In this document: positions 44,040-58,239 of the stretch, piece after piece
How positions within the stretch are numbered: the stretch's first letter is position 1
Layout: every line of letters starts with the position of its first letter
Translations under genes and position numbers: made by a program
Notes under the pieces: model-generated
Databases searched by the model: none
Seen by the model: only the letters and a program-made list of their open reading frames with translations
What the model was told of the DNA's origin: nothing
Source of the DNA: Cenococcum geophilum 1.58
Taxonomy: Eukaryota > Ascomycota > Dothideomycetes > Gloniales > Gloniaceae
Assembly: GCA_001692895.1 (NCBI GenBank)
Contig: KV748176.1
Coordinates: 620,001-684,000 of the forward strand
Length of the DNA: 64,000 bases
Direction: 5' to 3'

Positions 44040-45560
44040 TTATTTCCGTTTTTCTAGTATAATTACGATCTAGCGCGATTAATAATACTATACTATAAGT
44101 CCTAAATAACCCTAGCATAGTTATAGATAATCTTAGTACTACAGCTAGCCTTATAAACTTTAATTTCCTTATACAGATCCCTTAAAATAGGCGACTATAA
44201 TATAGATAATACCCTATTGGCAAATATACGCAAAGCACTCGCCTATTTTTTTAATACCTCTTATACCTATATTACCTAGGTAATTAGGAGTAGCCCGGAG
44301 TACCCTAAAGACCTTAATATAGTAGGAACCTTTTAGCACCTCTTTATATATATAACTTTCCTAACTAGCGTTAAGAGCGGTCTCTAAGCCATTTACAATA
44401 AAGGCCGAACTATAAAGTCCTAACTTAAAAAAGCTCAGCATAGAATCGACTCCCTTAAGACACTTAAACTATATATATAATAATACAAACAGCAAGCCTT
44501 TATAAATACTTAGACTATATAAAGTCTAAGCCTTTAGATTACTATACTTACCTAAACTATTACCAATAAGAATACCGCTACTAGCTCTCCTTTTCTAACT
44601 AAGCCCTATAAAAAAAAGCATAAAGTAAAAAATCTAACCCCATTTAATAGCAAGGGATTACTAACTAAAAAGTAAAAAAAAATTAAAATATAGGAAATAA
44701 AGATCTAAGGCATTTTCTAAAGAGATGTAAAGTGCTTTAAGACCCTAATAGACAAAGTCCTTTATATATTAGATATGCTAACAGATAAGGCTTATAACTA
44801 TATTAAGTATAGCCTTAATATACTACGTATATACCTAAACAACTTAAGCAAATAGACCTTCTCTAACTAAAAGTCTATATTCGTGTATATAAGGAAGCAC
44901 TATAAGACTATAGATATAACCTAAGCAGCTAAAAATAAGCTAGATACCTTAAGCTAAGGTAAGTATAATTACTGGTCCTAGAAAGCAGAGCTTAATAAGT
45001 TAATAATTAAAGTAAATAAAACTAAGGAATAAAAAGTGGATCTACTTAAGAAGAATATTTCTTCTAAGATAAAGGACTTAGCTCTTACCCTTAGCCGTAA
45101 AATTAATAATACTAACTATAAAGGCTAGAGTGAGTAAATAGATATATTCGCTTATAACCTATAAAACTATACCTACTATACTAAGCTAAATACTACTAAG
45201 CTAAGTACCGCTAGTAGCTACTAACTTATATTACTATAGAATGACCTAATAAACCTTAACGCCGTTAAGTTCGGTAGTAGTAGTAATAGTCTCCCTAATA
45301 ACGTTTAAAGATATTATATAGATAACAGACTCTCTATAGCGTGTAGTTAACCTAGTTACTAAAAAGATACTTATAACCCCTAAAAGAACCTAAACCCCCT
45401 TCTAATACTACTACGCTAACCCCCTCCTAGCCGCGGCGGATTCTTTAATAAAGGGGATAGTAATTAAGGCAGTAATTATAAATAAGGACGTGGGTTCGGA
45501 CACAAAAACCTACCCCTATAATTCCCTTCCTTAATACAGCCTTAGCTAATAGTTCTATAC
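44040..45560 (+). pseudogene. Gypsy gag remnant
   Basis: Lies between the 5' LTR and protease/RT of the plus-strand copy. Translation gives charged and Asn/Tyr-rich stretches interrupted by TAG/TAA, with no confident domain match. Assigned by position and by its reverse-strand relation to the sister element. Confidence 0.55.
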
Positions 45561-48500
45561 ATAAACTATAGATAAGTGCTTTATATTACTACCAATTATA
45601 AGACCGGCTATATTATTAGTAAAGTACCCTCTAGCATATATACACCGTTAGAGACTAATATATTAGGATATATTAGCTAAGACTATAGCCACTAGCTAAG
45701 CCCTATAATTTAGCTATTAAACGGCTAACCCTTAAACTAAGTCACCTTTAAGGGTTAGAACTATACGGGGAGGAGGATAAAAGGATTAGATCTATACTAC
45801 TAGATTAGTTAAACCTTATTTTAAGCTAGCTACTACTTAACCCTAAAATAGTAAATAGCGATAGGAATGCTATCCTTATTTAGACCTACCTCTCCTTATC
45901 GCGTAACCTACTCCTATAAGTTCTTATTAAAATAGTAAGCCTTATTAACACTAGTAATATAGCGCCAGCGTTTATAGATAAAGACTTACTTATAAAAAAG
46001 CATAATATTATAATAAAAAGACTCCTAGTCTTAAAACCACTTCGCCTTACTAATAGACTCTTATCCGGGTTTATTACCTACTACTTTATAGCAATAATAA
46101 TAATTAGCCACTATATAGAATTTATACTCTTCTACGTTATAAAGTTATTACTCTCTATATTAGTAATTCTCAGAATGCCCTAGCTTAAAAAGTATAACCT
46201 AAGGGTAGACTTCCCCGCCTTAGAGCTTAAGTTTAACTCCGATTACTATACCTATAACTATCTCCTATAGCGCATTTTTAACTATAACTAAGTAGTACTA
46301 TACGGATACATTATATGGCTAACGCTTAGATACCATTAGCTAATAGTAAAAGAGATGCCTAATACTAGTAAGCTAATATATATAGAAAACTAGGCGGAGA
46401 TTCTAGAAGACTAAACTACTACCTTATCCCCTAAAAAATAAACACTACTAGAACTATAAGTCCCCTATATATACCCGCTTAATCTAGGTTAGCTAATAAG
46501 ACACCTAACTTTAAGTTATTTACTATATATATATGCAACCGCACGTATAATAGCTAAGGGCGTTATAACTAAGACTAAAACTAGAGTAATTAAGACCTCC
46601 CCCCTATAACGCCCAACCTCGCACCTATCTCCCGCGCGTACCGTATAAGGCCGCCGCCTTATTTCCGCCCCCCTAGGCTAACTAAGCTGTGCTAGCCTAG
46701 CTATAGCACTGGAGAACTAAATACGCCCTAACCTAGACAACATTAGATATACTTATACCGTTAATTTTACCTAGTTCTATAAATAAAAAGATATACAGGT
46801 AATAAGGATCTATATAATAGAGCTAATAGAACTAGTTAAATAAGAAAAGCATTAATACTGCTTAAGGAGCTGCCTATAGGCCTAATAGAAGTACCGAACT
46901 TATTAAAAAGGTCTTTCTGCTAGCTAGTAGAAGGTAACTATATAATAGATGAAGCCTATAAAGCACTACCCCCTTATTTTTATAACTTCCTTAAAATAAA
47001 CCTAAAAATGAAGTCTAAGTCTCTACGCCAAAAGATAGTCAATACTAATATTAAGAAATTTCTAAAAGGTAAACTAGGATTAACCTATAAAGATATTTTA
47101 TAATACTTACTAAAAGAGTTTCGCAAATATATTAAATACTTCCTTCTTAAAAACGTAGATAAGCTGCCCCTTTACTAACTATGGGACTATAAAATTAAGA
47201 TTATACCTAGAAAGTAGGCCCCGTATTATAAAAATAGACTACTTTTACCTACTAAACTTAGTTATATAAAGAAGTGGATTAATAAGATGCTAGATAAGGG
47301 TTTTATTCACAAATTAACCTTACTAGCTACCGTACTACTCCTCCTTACTACGAAACCTAGTGGCGGTGTATAAATTTACTATAACTACTAAGGCCTAAAT
47401 ATAGTTATTATTAAGAATTAATATCTATTACCACTAGTCCGTAAGATACTTAACGCACTTTATAGTACTAAGTACTTTACTAAGCTTAATATAATTACTA
47501 TGTTTAACTAGATCTAGATTGCGGAAGGCTATAAGTAGCTTATAGCATTTATTACCCGGTTTAGGCTCTATAAAATATTAATTATACTATTTAGTCTCTA
47601 TAACGCACCTACTATATTTTAAAACTATATTAATTATATTCTATATAATGCCCTTAATAAATACTGTACTACGTACCTTAATAATATCCTTATCTTTTTA
47701 AAAACACGCGCCAAGCATATAAAATATATAAATGAAATTATTTAGAGACTTAGTAATGCTAGACTCTAAATTAATATTAATAAGTCTAAGTTTTATACTA
47801 CCAAAATAAAATACCTTAGCTTAATTATTTTAACTAATAGTATAACTATGGACCTTAAGAAGGTATAGGCCTTATAAGAATAGAAAGACCTAACGTTAGT
47901 TAAAGAACTATAGTAATTTCTTAGCTTCGCGAACTTCTACTAATAATTTATCTAAGGCTACTCTAAGGTAGTTAAGCCTATAACTAGGCTTCTAAAGAAG
48001 AGCACTAGCTAGTTATGGGGCCCTAATTAAACATAGGCGTTCTAGACCCTAAAAATAGCGTTTACTATAGCACTAGTCCTAGCGTATTATAACTATATAA
48101 AGAAGACTATAATAGAGACAGACACCTTAAACTAGGCTTTAGGTAGAGTACTTTATTAAGCCAATAAAAGTAATAAGCTTAAGCTAGTAGTATTCTTCTT
48201 TATTAAGCACTTAGCCCCTAAATATAACTATAAAATATATAATAAGGAGCTCCTAGTAATAGTTAAGGCATTAAAAAAAAATAGCGCCCTAAACTATAAG
48301 AAACTAAGTAGCTATTTGAAATTATTATAAACTATAAGAACCTTTAGACCTTTATAATAACAAAATAATTAAACTAGTACTAAGTCCGTTAGGCTAAGTT
48401 CCTTTCCTAATTTAACTTTATTATTACTTATAGGCCTAGAACTAAAGCTATAATCTTAAACGCTCTTAGCCGCCTCCTAGGTATTATACCTACTAATGCT

Positions 48501-50200
48501 TATAATAAACGTCTATAATACTAAGACCGTATTTTCTTACTACTAAAGAAAGTTAACCCTATTATCCTAGAAGAGCTATTAAGCGAATCCTAAGACTAGA
48601 GTATTAAAGACTTTATTATAGTAATAGACCTAAAGCCTAAGAAAAAACCCTTTAAGGAGCTTATTAAGAATGCCTATATAGAGAATAAACTTACTAAGAA
48701 TATATTGGCTGCGCTACGCGAATAGGAAGACTATAAAGTACGCCGTTAGCCTAAGTAGATTAGAAAGCTACTGCGCTATAATAAATCTAAATATTTAATT
48801 ATTAACGGCCTAATCTACTATAGGAATTAAGTATTTGTCCCTAATTTACCTAAACTTTAACTAGAAGTTATATACTATATATATAGTTTAGGCCCTATGG
48901 GTTACCTAGGCCGCGTTAAGATACTAAACCTCTTTAATTAAATATATTAGTAGCTAGGTATTTTATAGTTTACGGCTACCTTTATAAGAGACTATACTCT
49001 CTACTTTTATATAAAGACCCTACGCTTAGCACTACCCGGTTTTCTAAAACTACTAAAACTACTAGTCTGCCTATAGACTAATATCTTTATTAACTACGTT
49101 ATTAACTTACCTAAGTGCCTTTATAATGGCAAAATATATAAATATATCTTTATTGTTATTAACCGCCTAATAAAGATAAGATACTTTATTTTTATTACTA
49201 GCCTAAATACTAAGAAGCTTATTAAAGCATTTATCTATACTATCTATAAGTTATACGGTACTCTAAATACTATTATTTCTAATAGAGGCTCTTTATTTAT
49301 TTCTAATTTCTAACGTTACCTAAACTAGCGCCTAAAGGTAAGCCTAAGCCCTAGCTCCGTATAGTACCCTAAAATAGATAGTTAAACTAAGATTATTAAT
49401 ATAGTAATAAATAAGTACCTACGCGCCTTTATAAGCTTCACCTAAAATAACTAGGTAGATTAGCTCTCCCTTATTAAGTTTACTATAAATAACTAGGTTA
49501 ATAAGACTATGGAAATTTTACCATTCTTTACTAATTATAGTTATAACCTATATTTAGGCATTAAACTAGTAGGCTCCTAGCTATTAGCCCTATCTATATA
49601 TATAAAGAAGGAGTATTTATAAGCTAATACTATTGCTAACTACTTTAAGCGCATTTTAACCTAGCTTAAAGCCCTAGCTTATATCTCCTAGCAACGCTAT
49701 AAAAATAACGCTAATATAAAATAAAACGAAGGTATAATATTTAAAAAGGATAATATAGTTATAGTTAGCCTTAAAAATATAAAGACTAACTAGCCTAAGA
49801 GGAAGTGGAATAATAACTAGGATAGACCCTGGCCCGTCCTAGCTACTTATAGAGAAGTAGTTATAGTTAACCTTTTAGACTATATCCGTATTAATAAGTC
49901 TTTTTATACTTTAAAAGTCTGCCTTTAGTTCCCTAAAGAGATCTCTAGTTAAGTATATATTAATAAAGAGGAACGCTATAATATTATAGGTAGGATAGCT
50001 AAAAGGGATAACGATAGCAATATTATGAATAAGTAGGAATTTAAAAAGATTCTTAATATATATAATAAATAAATAGATAAGCATGGCTTAATATATTATA
50101 TTAAGTAGAAGTATTATAATAAGAAAACCTAGGAACCTAAGAAATCCCTAAAAGAGTATAAGTATATACTACTAAAGTTTTGTAAATAATACCCTAAGAA
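45560..50200 (+). pseudogene. Gypsy pol remnant (PR, RT, RNase H, IN)
   Basis: RT at about 47160-47960: KKWINKMLDKGFIHK, KYFTKLNIITMFN and TYLNNILIFL (YLDD with both Asp changed to Asn), then ELQ-FLSFANFYQ-FI. RNase H at about 48050-48300: LNQALGRVLYQA and YNKELLVIVKAL. Integrase at about 49060-49560 with RLIKIRYFIFI and a SNRGSLFISNF segment. The GPY/F-type tail follows at about 49800-49930. One main frame with many stops. Confidence 0.85.
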
Positions 50201-50530
50201 GCTAGGACCCCTAGACTAGGTATAAGATAAGGGAGAGTTACGCTAAAACTATAGCCAACTATAAAGATAATTTATAGTGGTTAAGATCTTATAGAACTTT
50301 AACCGCTAGTTAAAGTTATTTAATTAGTTAGTTTTTCTGCCAAGAAGCGCTATATAGTGGCGGTATAGAGTTCTACTAACTTTATTTGTTAAACTAACTA
50401 ATTAGGATTTTCTATACCCAGTATAGAAAATTACTATTAGCTTAGTTAAGAGCGGTAAGTAAAAGTAATATCTTTATAGTAGGAATAAGTTATTTAGTTT
50501 AGGGACTAAACCTTTTAGGGAGGGAAGTAC

Positions 50531-50726
50531 TGTTATAGCACTAACCTAATATATACTGTTTTATACTATCTCGTACTATCTTATACTATCTACTACTATT
50601 AGCTAGCCTACTACTAGCGCCTTAGCAGCTGGCCCTACTATTTATATATAATACCCCCTTTTACCTTCTTCTCCTCTTTATACCACAACGTAGTTATTTA
50701 GTTTACTTTATTACAGCACCGTAACA
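50531..50726 (+). repeat. 3' LTR of plus gypsy, 196 bp
   Basis: Gap-free match in length to 43789-43984. The complement of the shared LTR word (with one change) is at 50614-50630. Confidence 0.92.
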
Positions 50727-50731
50727 ATTAT

Positions 50732-53075
50732 CCCTTTTAGCTATCCTACCTATAATATTATAATATTCCTCTTTATTAATATATACTTAACTAGGGATCT
50801 CTTTAGGAAACTAAAGGCTAATATTTAAAGTATAAAAAGACTTATTAACACGGATATAGTTTAGGAGGTTAACTATAACTGCTTTTTTATAGGCGGCTAG
50901 AATGGGCTAGAGTTTATTTTAGTTATTATTTTACTTCCTCTTAGGCTAGTTAGTTTTTATATTTTTAAGGCTAACTATAACTATATTATCCTTTTTAAAT
51001 ATTATACCTTCGTTTTATTTTATATTAGTGTTATTATTATAGTGTTACTAGGAGATATAAGCTAGGGCTTTAAGCTGGGTTAAAATGCGCTTAAAGTAAT
51101 AGGTAATAGTATTAGCTTATAAGTACTTCTTCTTTATATATATAGATAGGGCTAATAGTTAGGAGCCTATTGGTTTAATACCTAGATATAGGTTATAGCT
51201 ATAGTTAGTAAAAAACAGTGAAATTTCCGTAGTTTTATTAACCTAGTTATTTATAGCAAACTTAATAAGGGGGAGCTAATTTACCTAGTTGTCTTAGGTA
51301 AAGCTTATAAAGGCGCATAGGTACTTATTTATTACTATATTAATAATCTTAGTTTAACTATCTATTTTAGGGTACTATATAAAGCTAGGGCTTAAAGTTA
51401 CCTTTAGGCGCTAGTTTAAGTAATACTAAAAGTTAGAAATAAATAAAGAGCCTCTATTAAAAATAATGGTATTTAGAGCGCTATATAGCTTATAGATAAT
51501 ATAGATAAATGCTTTAATAAGCTTCTTAGTATTTAGGCTAGTAATAGGAATAAAGTGTTTTATTTTTATTAGGCGGTTAATAACAATAAAGATATATTTA
51601 TATGTTTTACCGTTATAAAGGCACTTAGGTAGGTTAATAATATAGTTAATAAAGATATTGGTCTATAGGCGGACTAGTAGTTTTAGTAGTTTTAGAAAAC
51701 TGGGTAGTATTAAGTGTAGGGTCTTTATACGGAAGTAAAAAGCGCAGTCTCTTATAAAGGTAGCCGTGAACTATAAAATACCTAGCTACTAATATATTTA
51801 ATTAAGGAGGTTTAGTATTTTAACGCGGCTTAGGTAACCTATAGGGCCTAAACTATATATATAGTATATAACTTCTAGTTAGAGTTTAGGTAAATTAGAG
51901 ATAAATACTTAATTCCTATAGTAAATTAGGCCGTTAATAATTAAATATTTAGATTTATTATAGCATAGTAGCTTTCTAATCTACTTAAGCTAACGGTATG
52001 CTTTATAGTCTTCCTATTTATATAATGCAGCTAATATATTCCTAGCAAGTTTATTCTTTATATAGGCATTTTTAATAAGCTCCTTAAGGGGTTTTTTCTT
52101 AGGTTTTAGGTCTATTACTATAATAAAGTCTTTAATGCTCTAGTCTTGGGATTCGCTTAGTAGCTCTTTTAGGATAGTAGGGTTAACTTTCTTTAGTAGT
52201 AAGATAATACGGTCTTAGTATTAGTAGGTATAACGCCTAAGAGGCGGCTAAGAGCGTCTAGGATTATAGCTTTAGTGCTAGGCCTATAGGTAATAATAAA
52301 GTTAAATTAGGAAAGGAACTTAGCCTAGCGGACTTAGTACTAGTTTAATTATTTTATTATTATAAAGGTCTAAAGGTTCTTATAGTCCGTAATAATTTTA
52401 AACGGCTACTTAGTTCCTTATAGTTTAGGGCGCTATTTTTTTAGTGCCTTAATAATTACTAGGAGCTCCTTATTATATATTTTATAGTTATATTTAGGGG
52501 CTAAGTGCTTAGCAGAGAAGAATATAACTAGCTTAAGTTTATTACTTTTATTGGCTTAATAGAGCACTTTACCTAAAGCCTAGTTTAAGGCGTTTATCTT
52601 TACTATAGTCTTTTTTATATAGTCGTAATACGCTAGGACCAGTGCTATAGTAAACGCTGTTTTTAGGGTCTAGAACACCTATATTTAGTTAGAGCCCTAT
52701 AACTAGCTAATACTCTTTTTTAGTAGCCTAGTTATGGGCTTAAATACCTTAGAGTAGCCTTAGATAAATTATTAGTAGAAGTTCGCAAAGCTAAGAAATT
52801 GCTATAGTTCCTTAACTAACGTTAGGTCTTTCTATTCATATAAGGCCTATACCTTTTTAGGGTCTATAGTTATGCCGTTAATTAAGATAATTAAGCTAAG
52901 GTATTTTATTTTAGTAGTATAAAACTTAGACTTATTAATATTAATCTAGAGTCTAGTATTACTAAGTCTCTAAATAATTTTATTTATATATTTTATATAC
53001 TTAGCGCGTGTTTTTAAGAAGATAAGGATATTATTAAGATATATAGTATAGTAGTTGTTAAAGGCGTTATATAGA
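50732..53075 (-). pseudogene. Minus gypsy pol remnant (IN, RNase H, part of RT)
   Basis: Reverse-strand counterpart of about 47640-50010 of the sister copy. Integrase, RNase H and the RT end follow right to left. RT is cut at about 53075 by the LINE and resumes at 60099. Confidence 0.85.
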
Positions 53076-53139
53076 ATATAGTTAATATAATAATAATAAA
53101 TTCAATTTACCGCCCGTCCCAGTCCCCCTAGTGGGTCCA

Positions 53140-56100
53140 CGCAGGCTAATACCTTCTATAGGAAAAACTCTAACTTAGAGAAAACCCCACCTTGGGCCGC
53201 GCTAGAGAGATGGCAGCGTTCCAACATCGGAGCGCCTGCGGCTCGCCTTCTACCTACCTTTAAGTCTGCATATTAAGCCAAGTAGCCACGCTTCGCGGAT
53301 AATCTCACTCTACCCCCTTCTTTCCTTATCCTTTTACCCTTATTCTTTTACCAGTCCTTTAGGCTTTAAAAGGGCTAGTATCTACTTATATTCTCTGCAT
53401 CTATTGCCTTTACTACCTAAAACTGGGGTAAAACACCTAACTGTACTAGCCATTTTGCTGCTGCTTAGGCGCTTTCGTTATTATTTAAAACATCCTAAAG
53501 GTGTTTAGAGGCGCATTTTACTATAAAGTCCGCCCTTTAGTAGTATAGACACTAGAACAGCACATAGTGGACTATCTACCTTATCTAGCCACATTCGCAC
53601 CGCGGGAGAACCGCCGGTACACTGACGGATATAAGCCATATATTAAGCCCTATTACCTCTATACGAAGGAGAAATAGTACTATAGCCTCTGCTTTTATTA
53701 GGCCTTCGTATAATAGGATTATAGGTTTCCCCTATAGGGTCTTCTATATAGTTTCTATACGGTCTTTAGCCTTTACCTACTACCGTTATCGCTATTCTAA
53801 ATCTGCCCATTTCGCGATAAAGGTAATTGCCTGCCTTTAGTGCTGGTAACCTCCTATACGGTAGCGGCGCTCCGCCTATACTTTACCGGCGTTCCGCTAG
53901 CCACGCTTATAGGGGTTTATTATAGCTTTCTGCTCTATATAGTCCTTCTAGTACGCGAGAAAGCCTTATATCTTATTTTTATAGTCCTTTACGCGTTCCC
54001 TAAGCGCTTCTAATAGTACTAGTAGCCGTTTTATTTTTTGCCGGCGCTTTACTAATATATTCTAGATACCGTTAAGTGCCTCTACTAATTCCTTTTCTAC
54101 TCTATTAGAGGCCGTCTTAGTAGCTCTTTAAAGGGCTGTCATTTTAATATAGAGTTAGATTGGGGGAATAGCCGCTTCCTTCTCTATTGCAGCTATTAGT
54201 ATTCGCTGGTATGCCCCTATAACCCTACGGAGATACTAGTTCTGGACTTTCTATAGTAGTTTAAGCAAGCTTTTCACTAGCGTTCCGCCGTTGTCCCGTA
54301 CTCCCCACACTTAGGCGCTATACAGCATTACTAGTTAAACGGTAGCTGTATATAGGGGGCGTAAGCGGCGCATTAATGGGCCCTATATAAACGCGGTAAT
54401 CCTTAATATCGCTTTAAAGGCTACTAAGCCCTTACTTGCGGCCTTTTTAACCTATTCTTTTTATTAGAGCTTAGGGTCTACCTAAATCCCTAGGACTCGC
54501 ATGCTGGTTTTTTAGGGGGCTGTCTCGCAGCTAGCAATACGCATGGTAGACGCAAGGTCTACGGTGGCGTGGCGCCGTCGCCTTATGAAGTGCATAAGCT
54601 AGTACTTCTTAGGGGCGAACGCCGCCCCATATCAATTTGCCCATATAGCGTAGTAGTTATAGGCGGCCTCCAATTATCAACAGTTCTCTGCCGCGGAGTC
54701 CCCCTAGGTAATAAGGTTTATATTATCTATAAAGCTAAACCCCAGCGTACCGCTATTGGGGCACTAAAATTTCTCTAACAGCTCTAATATAAAAAAGAGG
54801 AATAAGATTAGTAATAAGGGTAATCCCTAGAGGATGCCTATCTGTGTCTAAATCTAGTTGCTTTTATATCCTATAAACTTAATACGGGTTTTATATACTA
54901 TTAGGAAGCTTTATACAAAGTCTATAAGCCACTTTAAAAAGCCTTTTCTTTTTAGAATATAGAGGAGCCTTTTATAGGAGACGTTATTAAATGCCCCTAC
55001 TAAGTCTAGGCTTAGCATTAACACTATACACCCGCGGCGCGTTTGCTATGCTGTCTATATATAAAAGCTAAGCAGTCCTACCGCTAATAGTATAGATTAT
55101 TTACGCCTTACTCCCATCTGGTTCTAAGGGAGTAGCCTATACTCCTCTACAGCCTTAGATATAATATTAGCTACATACTTTTCTAGGACTTTTACTAGCG
55201 TATTTTTAAGGGTAATTAGTCTATAGCTACCTAGGAGAGAGTAGTCTTTCTTTCCTTCTTTATATAACACTATAGTTATGGATTCTTTAAGGCTTTTGAG
55301 TATTATTCCGCTAGTAAAGCAATGGCTAGCTGCTTCTGCTAAATCTTTTATAATAACTAGGGCAACTACTTTAAGGACCTTATTTAGTATGCCATCTAGC
55401 CCTAGGGCTTTTCTATTTAGAAGACTCCTAATAAGCTTACCGATTTCTTCTATTAAGATAGTAGGGCTAATATTAAGCACATTTTGTTCCCTTATTGTCT
55501 CCATATCGCTAAGGTCTACTATTCCAGTTTTAAAAAAGAACTTAGCTATAAGGATATCAGCCTTTATAATATTATTATCTATTAAGGGATCCTTAGTAGA
55601 CCTCCTAAGGTTTAGTAGATAGGGGTCCGCCTTCGCTACGCTTACTTTTCTGCTCCATTTTAATAAAGTCTAAAGTCCCTTATTATATAGTTTTAACTAG
55701 TCTTTAGTAAGTTTATAAATAAAGCGTCTTTAGTTATTATAACTAACTCTCCTAGTCTCTTTTTACAGTTAATTATTTAATACTAAATATCTTTAGTGGT
55801 CCTCGGGGTTGTTATAAGCTTAGAGCTATTATTACGCCTATTAGGCGCCGGCGTAGAGCTATATAGCCTATAGCAACTATTCTTAATAGGCCTACCGGCT
55901 AGGCTATACTTATAGGCAGTATTCTTTAAGTGCTTACTTAATCCCTTCCTAAAGGGCTTAAAAGGGATCTTTAGATATAGTCTAGTTAAGCTCCTAGATG
56001 CTTTAGAGAAAGCCCTATAAGTTTAGCTTCTTAAGGGCGAGGCGCTGGCGTTCCACTAGCGAACAGCTAGCGTTATTAATTTAAATACGGATCGGTATAT

Positions 56101-56720
56101 AGTCTCTTATAAGGGCCCATTCCTTAACTATACTATAAAAGTTAACTTTTCTATATAGATCTAGTGATATAAACATAAGGTCTATTACACTCTCCTATTA
56201 CCCTCTTTTCTATATAGGCTCTCCTTTTAATATAGCGAGTACCAGGCCTCTAGCATCAGTTTCGGCTAAAAGGAATTCCGCTTGCTCTTTGCTAGCTATA
56301 TACTTTCCGCCCTATATTAGGTAATAGGCGTTAAAGTTACCTAAGAGTATAATTTCTCCCTTAGCTTCCTTAATAGCCATTTTAACCTTAGGCCATGCCC
56401 TAATCTAAGGGCCATCTTTGCGCGGGTTATAGATATTAATAATTATAGCCTTTAGCCCCTTTAGGCGTACCCAGAGGGCTATAGTAAAAGGGCCGTACTA
56501 TCTGCGCTTCCAATACGCGGCGTTAATATTCCAGCTAATTATAAAGTAGACCTTTATTATAGGGAGAGCGTTATATATAAGTATAAATCCCCTAGGGCAG
56601 TATATTAATTTAGTATATCTATTATATACCGGCTTCTAAATTGCGAGGACCTAGTGGTCCGCCGGCGTAACACTATCAAAGAAGGGGCGACACGCCCCTT
56701 AGTTTATATTTCCGCAGTTA
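53140..56720 (-). pseudogene. LINE ORF2 remnant (EN, RT, RNase H, zinc motif)
   Basis: The clearest block is RT at 55124-55504, open for 126 codons: IGKLIRSLLNRKALGLDGI, EAASHCFTSGIILKSLKES, VLYKEGKKDYSLLGSYRLI and LEKYVANII, the Tad/R1-like RT start (APGxDGI and KPGKxDYxxxxSYRPI in intact relatives). Endonuclease precedes it at about 55700-56700. Near the C-terminus, at about 53480-53640, sequence resembling PRCECG…TVHYVLFQC fits the terminal CCHC motif found after RNase H in Tad1 elements. Many stops elsewhere. Confidence 0.87.
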
Positions 56721-56729
56721 TACTAGATA

Positions 56730-58232
56730 ATTATACACTTACTCATTTAAAGTAGGTGTGGGCTTATCTATATCTGTGTCCTATTCCTTATCATTTTCGC
56801 TATTAACTATTATTGCTCTATTAGCGTGAAGCCAGAGCCTTAATTATAATCTATCTCTGCTTACTATTTTAATAAAAGATAGTTTACCTAGTCCCCGTTT
56901 AAGTAGTTATTCTTAGGTCCCTAGGTAAGACATTTCCCATCCTCTTTTTTTATTAGTGCTAATTATAAGGTTTCCTAGTATTAAGGGTTAGTATATTATT
57001 TCTGCGGCTTCTNNTATACNGAGNAACTGCNTTAANAGGGCNATCNTCTTTATTTAGATACCTTTAAGGTAGCTTTAAAAGGTCCTACACTCTTTTCTTT
57101 ACTATACTTTATAGGCTTTACCGCAGTTAATACAGGATACCCTTTTCTTAGGGCAATCTATAGTGTTATATAGTCCCGCATATTACCTACATTTTATTTA
57201 CTTTCCGCATGCGCTTTATATATACCCCCATTAATTACAGCAGTAGTATTACTTTATAATTACGCTATTCTCAAATAACCTAGTCTTAAAAAGCTAGGAT
57301 TTAATAACTATCCTACTTTTCACGATCTTTTACTAAATTGCTTAGGTTAGGACGCTAATTATAATTATTCCCCTGGTCTTCTTAGGTTCTCTTTAGGCGC
57401 TACTAGAGTTTGCCTAGCGTTTTACCTACGCTTTAGGGTCGTGTAGCTATCGGATTTAGTTAATAGCTATCCTAGGCACAAGGCGCTTTATAGCTTTATA
57501 AATAGATTAAGTTAATTCCAAATTATCTACGTCCCTTTTACTATTAATTAGAGTCTTAAGCGGGACTCCCGGTACTTCTAAGAGATAATCTTTCCTTAAT
57601 ATCCTAAGTCCTAGCGCGTCTGACCCGTTTAGGATTTAGTCCTTTATTATTTAGGAGGGAATATAGATATCTACGTCCCCACTATTAAGGGTGCGTACAG
57701 CGTATATACTTAGTATTATTCTCTAAATAGTCTTAAGAAGCTCCCCTAGTTTATAGCCCTAGGGCTCCTTAAGCCAGACGCGTACACTCGCTCTCTATGG
57801 TGCCGCAACTACGTTTACTATACAGGCCGCCTGCGCAGCAATAGCTACCTAGGTTTAGACCTGTACTAGGGGAACTCCTAGGTCTAAGGGTCCTCCTTTA
57901 CGCGTTTCTTTTTAGATTTTCTTAATACTAGCTTTAATTTGGTTAAGCTAGGCCTTAGTCTCTTATTCTTAGGTTATTTAGGGGACTGGACGCGTTAAGA
58001 GGGCTTTAATATGCTATATTACCTCTTAAACAGAGGTAAGTATTTAGTGCCGTAGAGTTTCTTCCTCCTCTTTTATAAGATCATCTTTAATTTATTCAAG
58101 TATTTACTTTAGTTTTTGCCATTACTGGCAGCTGTCCTTTTCGCGTTATTACCCACCTAGTTCGTAGTTCGGCTCCCGCGCGTCGCGACTCTCGCGACTC
58201 CGGCGGGGAGCCTACGCCCCTCCGTCGTCCCC
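56730..58232 (-). pseudogene. LINE ORF1 (gag-like) remnant with CCHC knuckle
   Basis: An ATG at 58230-58232 (MGDDGGA) is the likely start, since basic/charged sequence follows (SRESRRAGAELRTRWV) in partly open frame. At about 57090-57200 the translation gives a CCHC-rich region ending RVSCINCGKAYK, typical of fungal LINE ORF1. Ns at 57013-57046 mark uncertain bases. Stops interrupt it. Confidence 0.7.
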
Positions 58233-58239
58233 CATGCTC

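Larger units (their letters stand above)
43789..50726 (+). mobile_element. Complete Ty3/gypsy element, plus strand
   Basis: LTRs of exactly 196 bp (43789-43984 and 50531-50726), an exact 5-bp duplication ATTAT (43784-43788 and 50727-50731), and a polypurine tract (AGGGAGGGAAGTAC) before the right LTR. It is inserted in opposite orientation into the 3' untranslated region of a member of its own family, about 520 bp from that copy's LTR, creating a pair of inverted LTRs around 43071-43984. Length 6938 bp. Confidence 0.93.

Noticed and set aside
54569..54778. 69-codon plus-strand frame, and likewise 55278-55622
   Set aside because: Antisense shadows of LINE ORF2, whose reverse transcriptase is recognisable on the minus strand.
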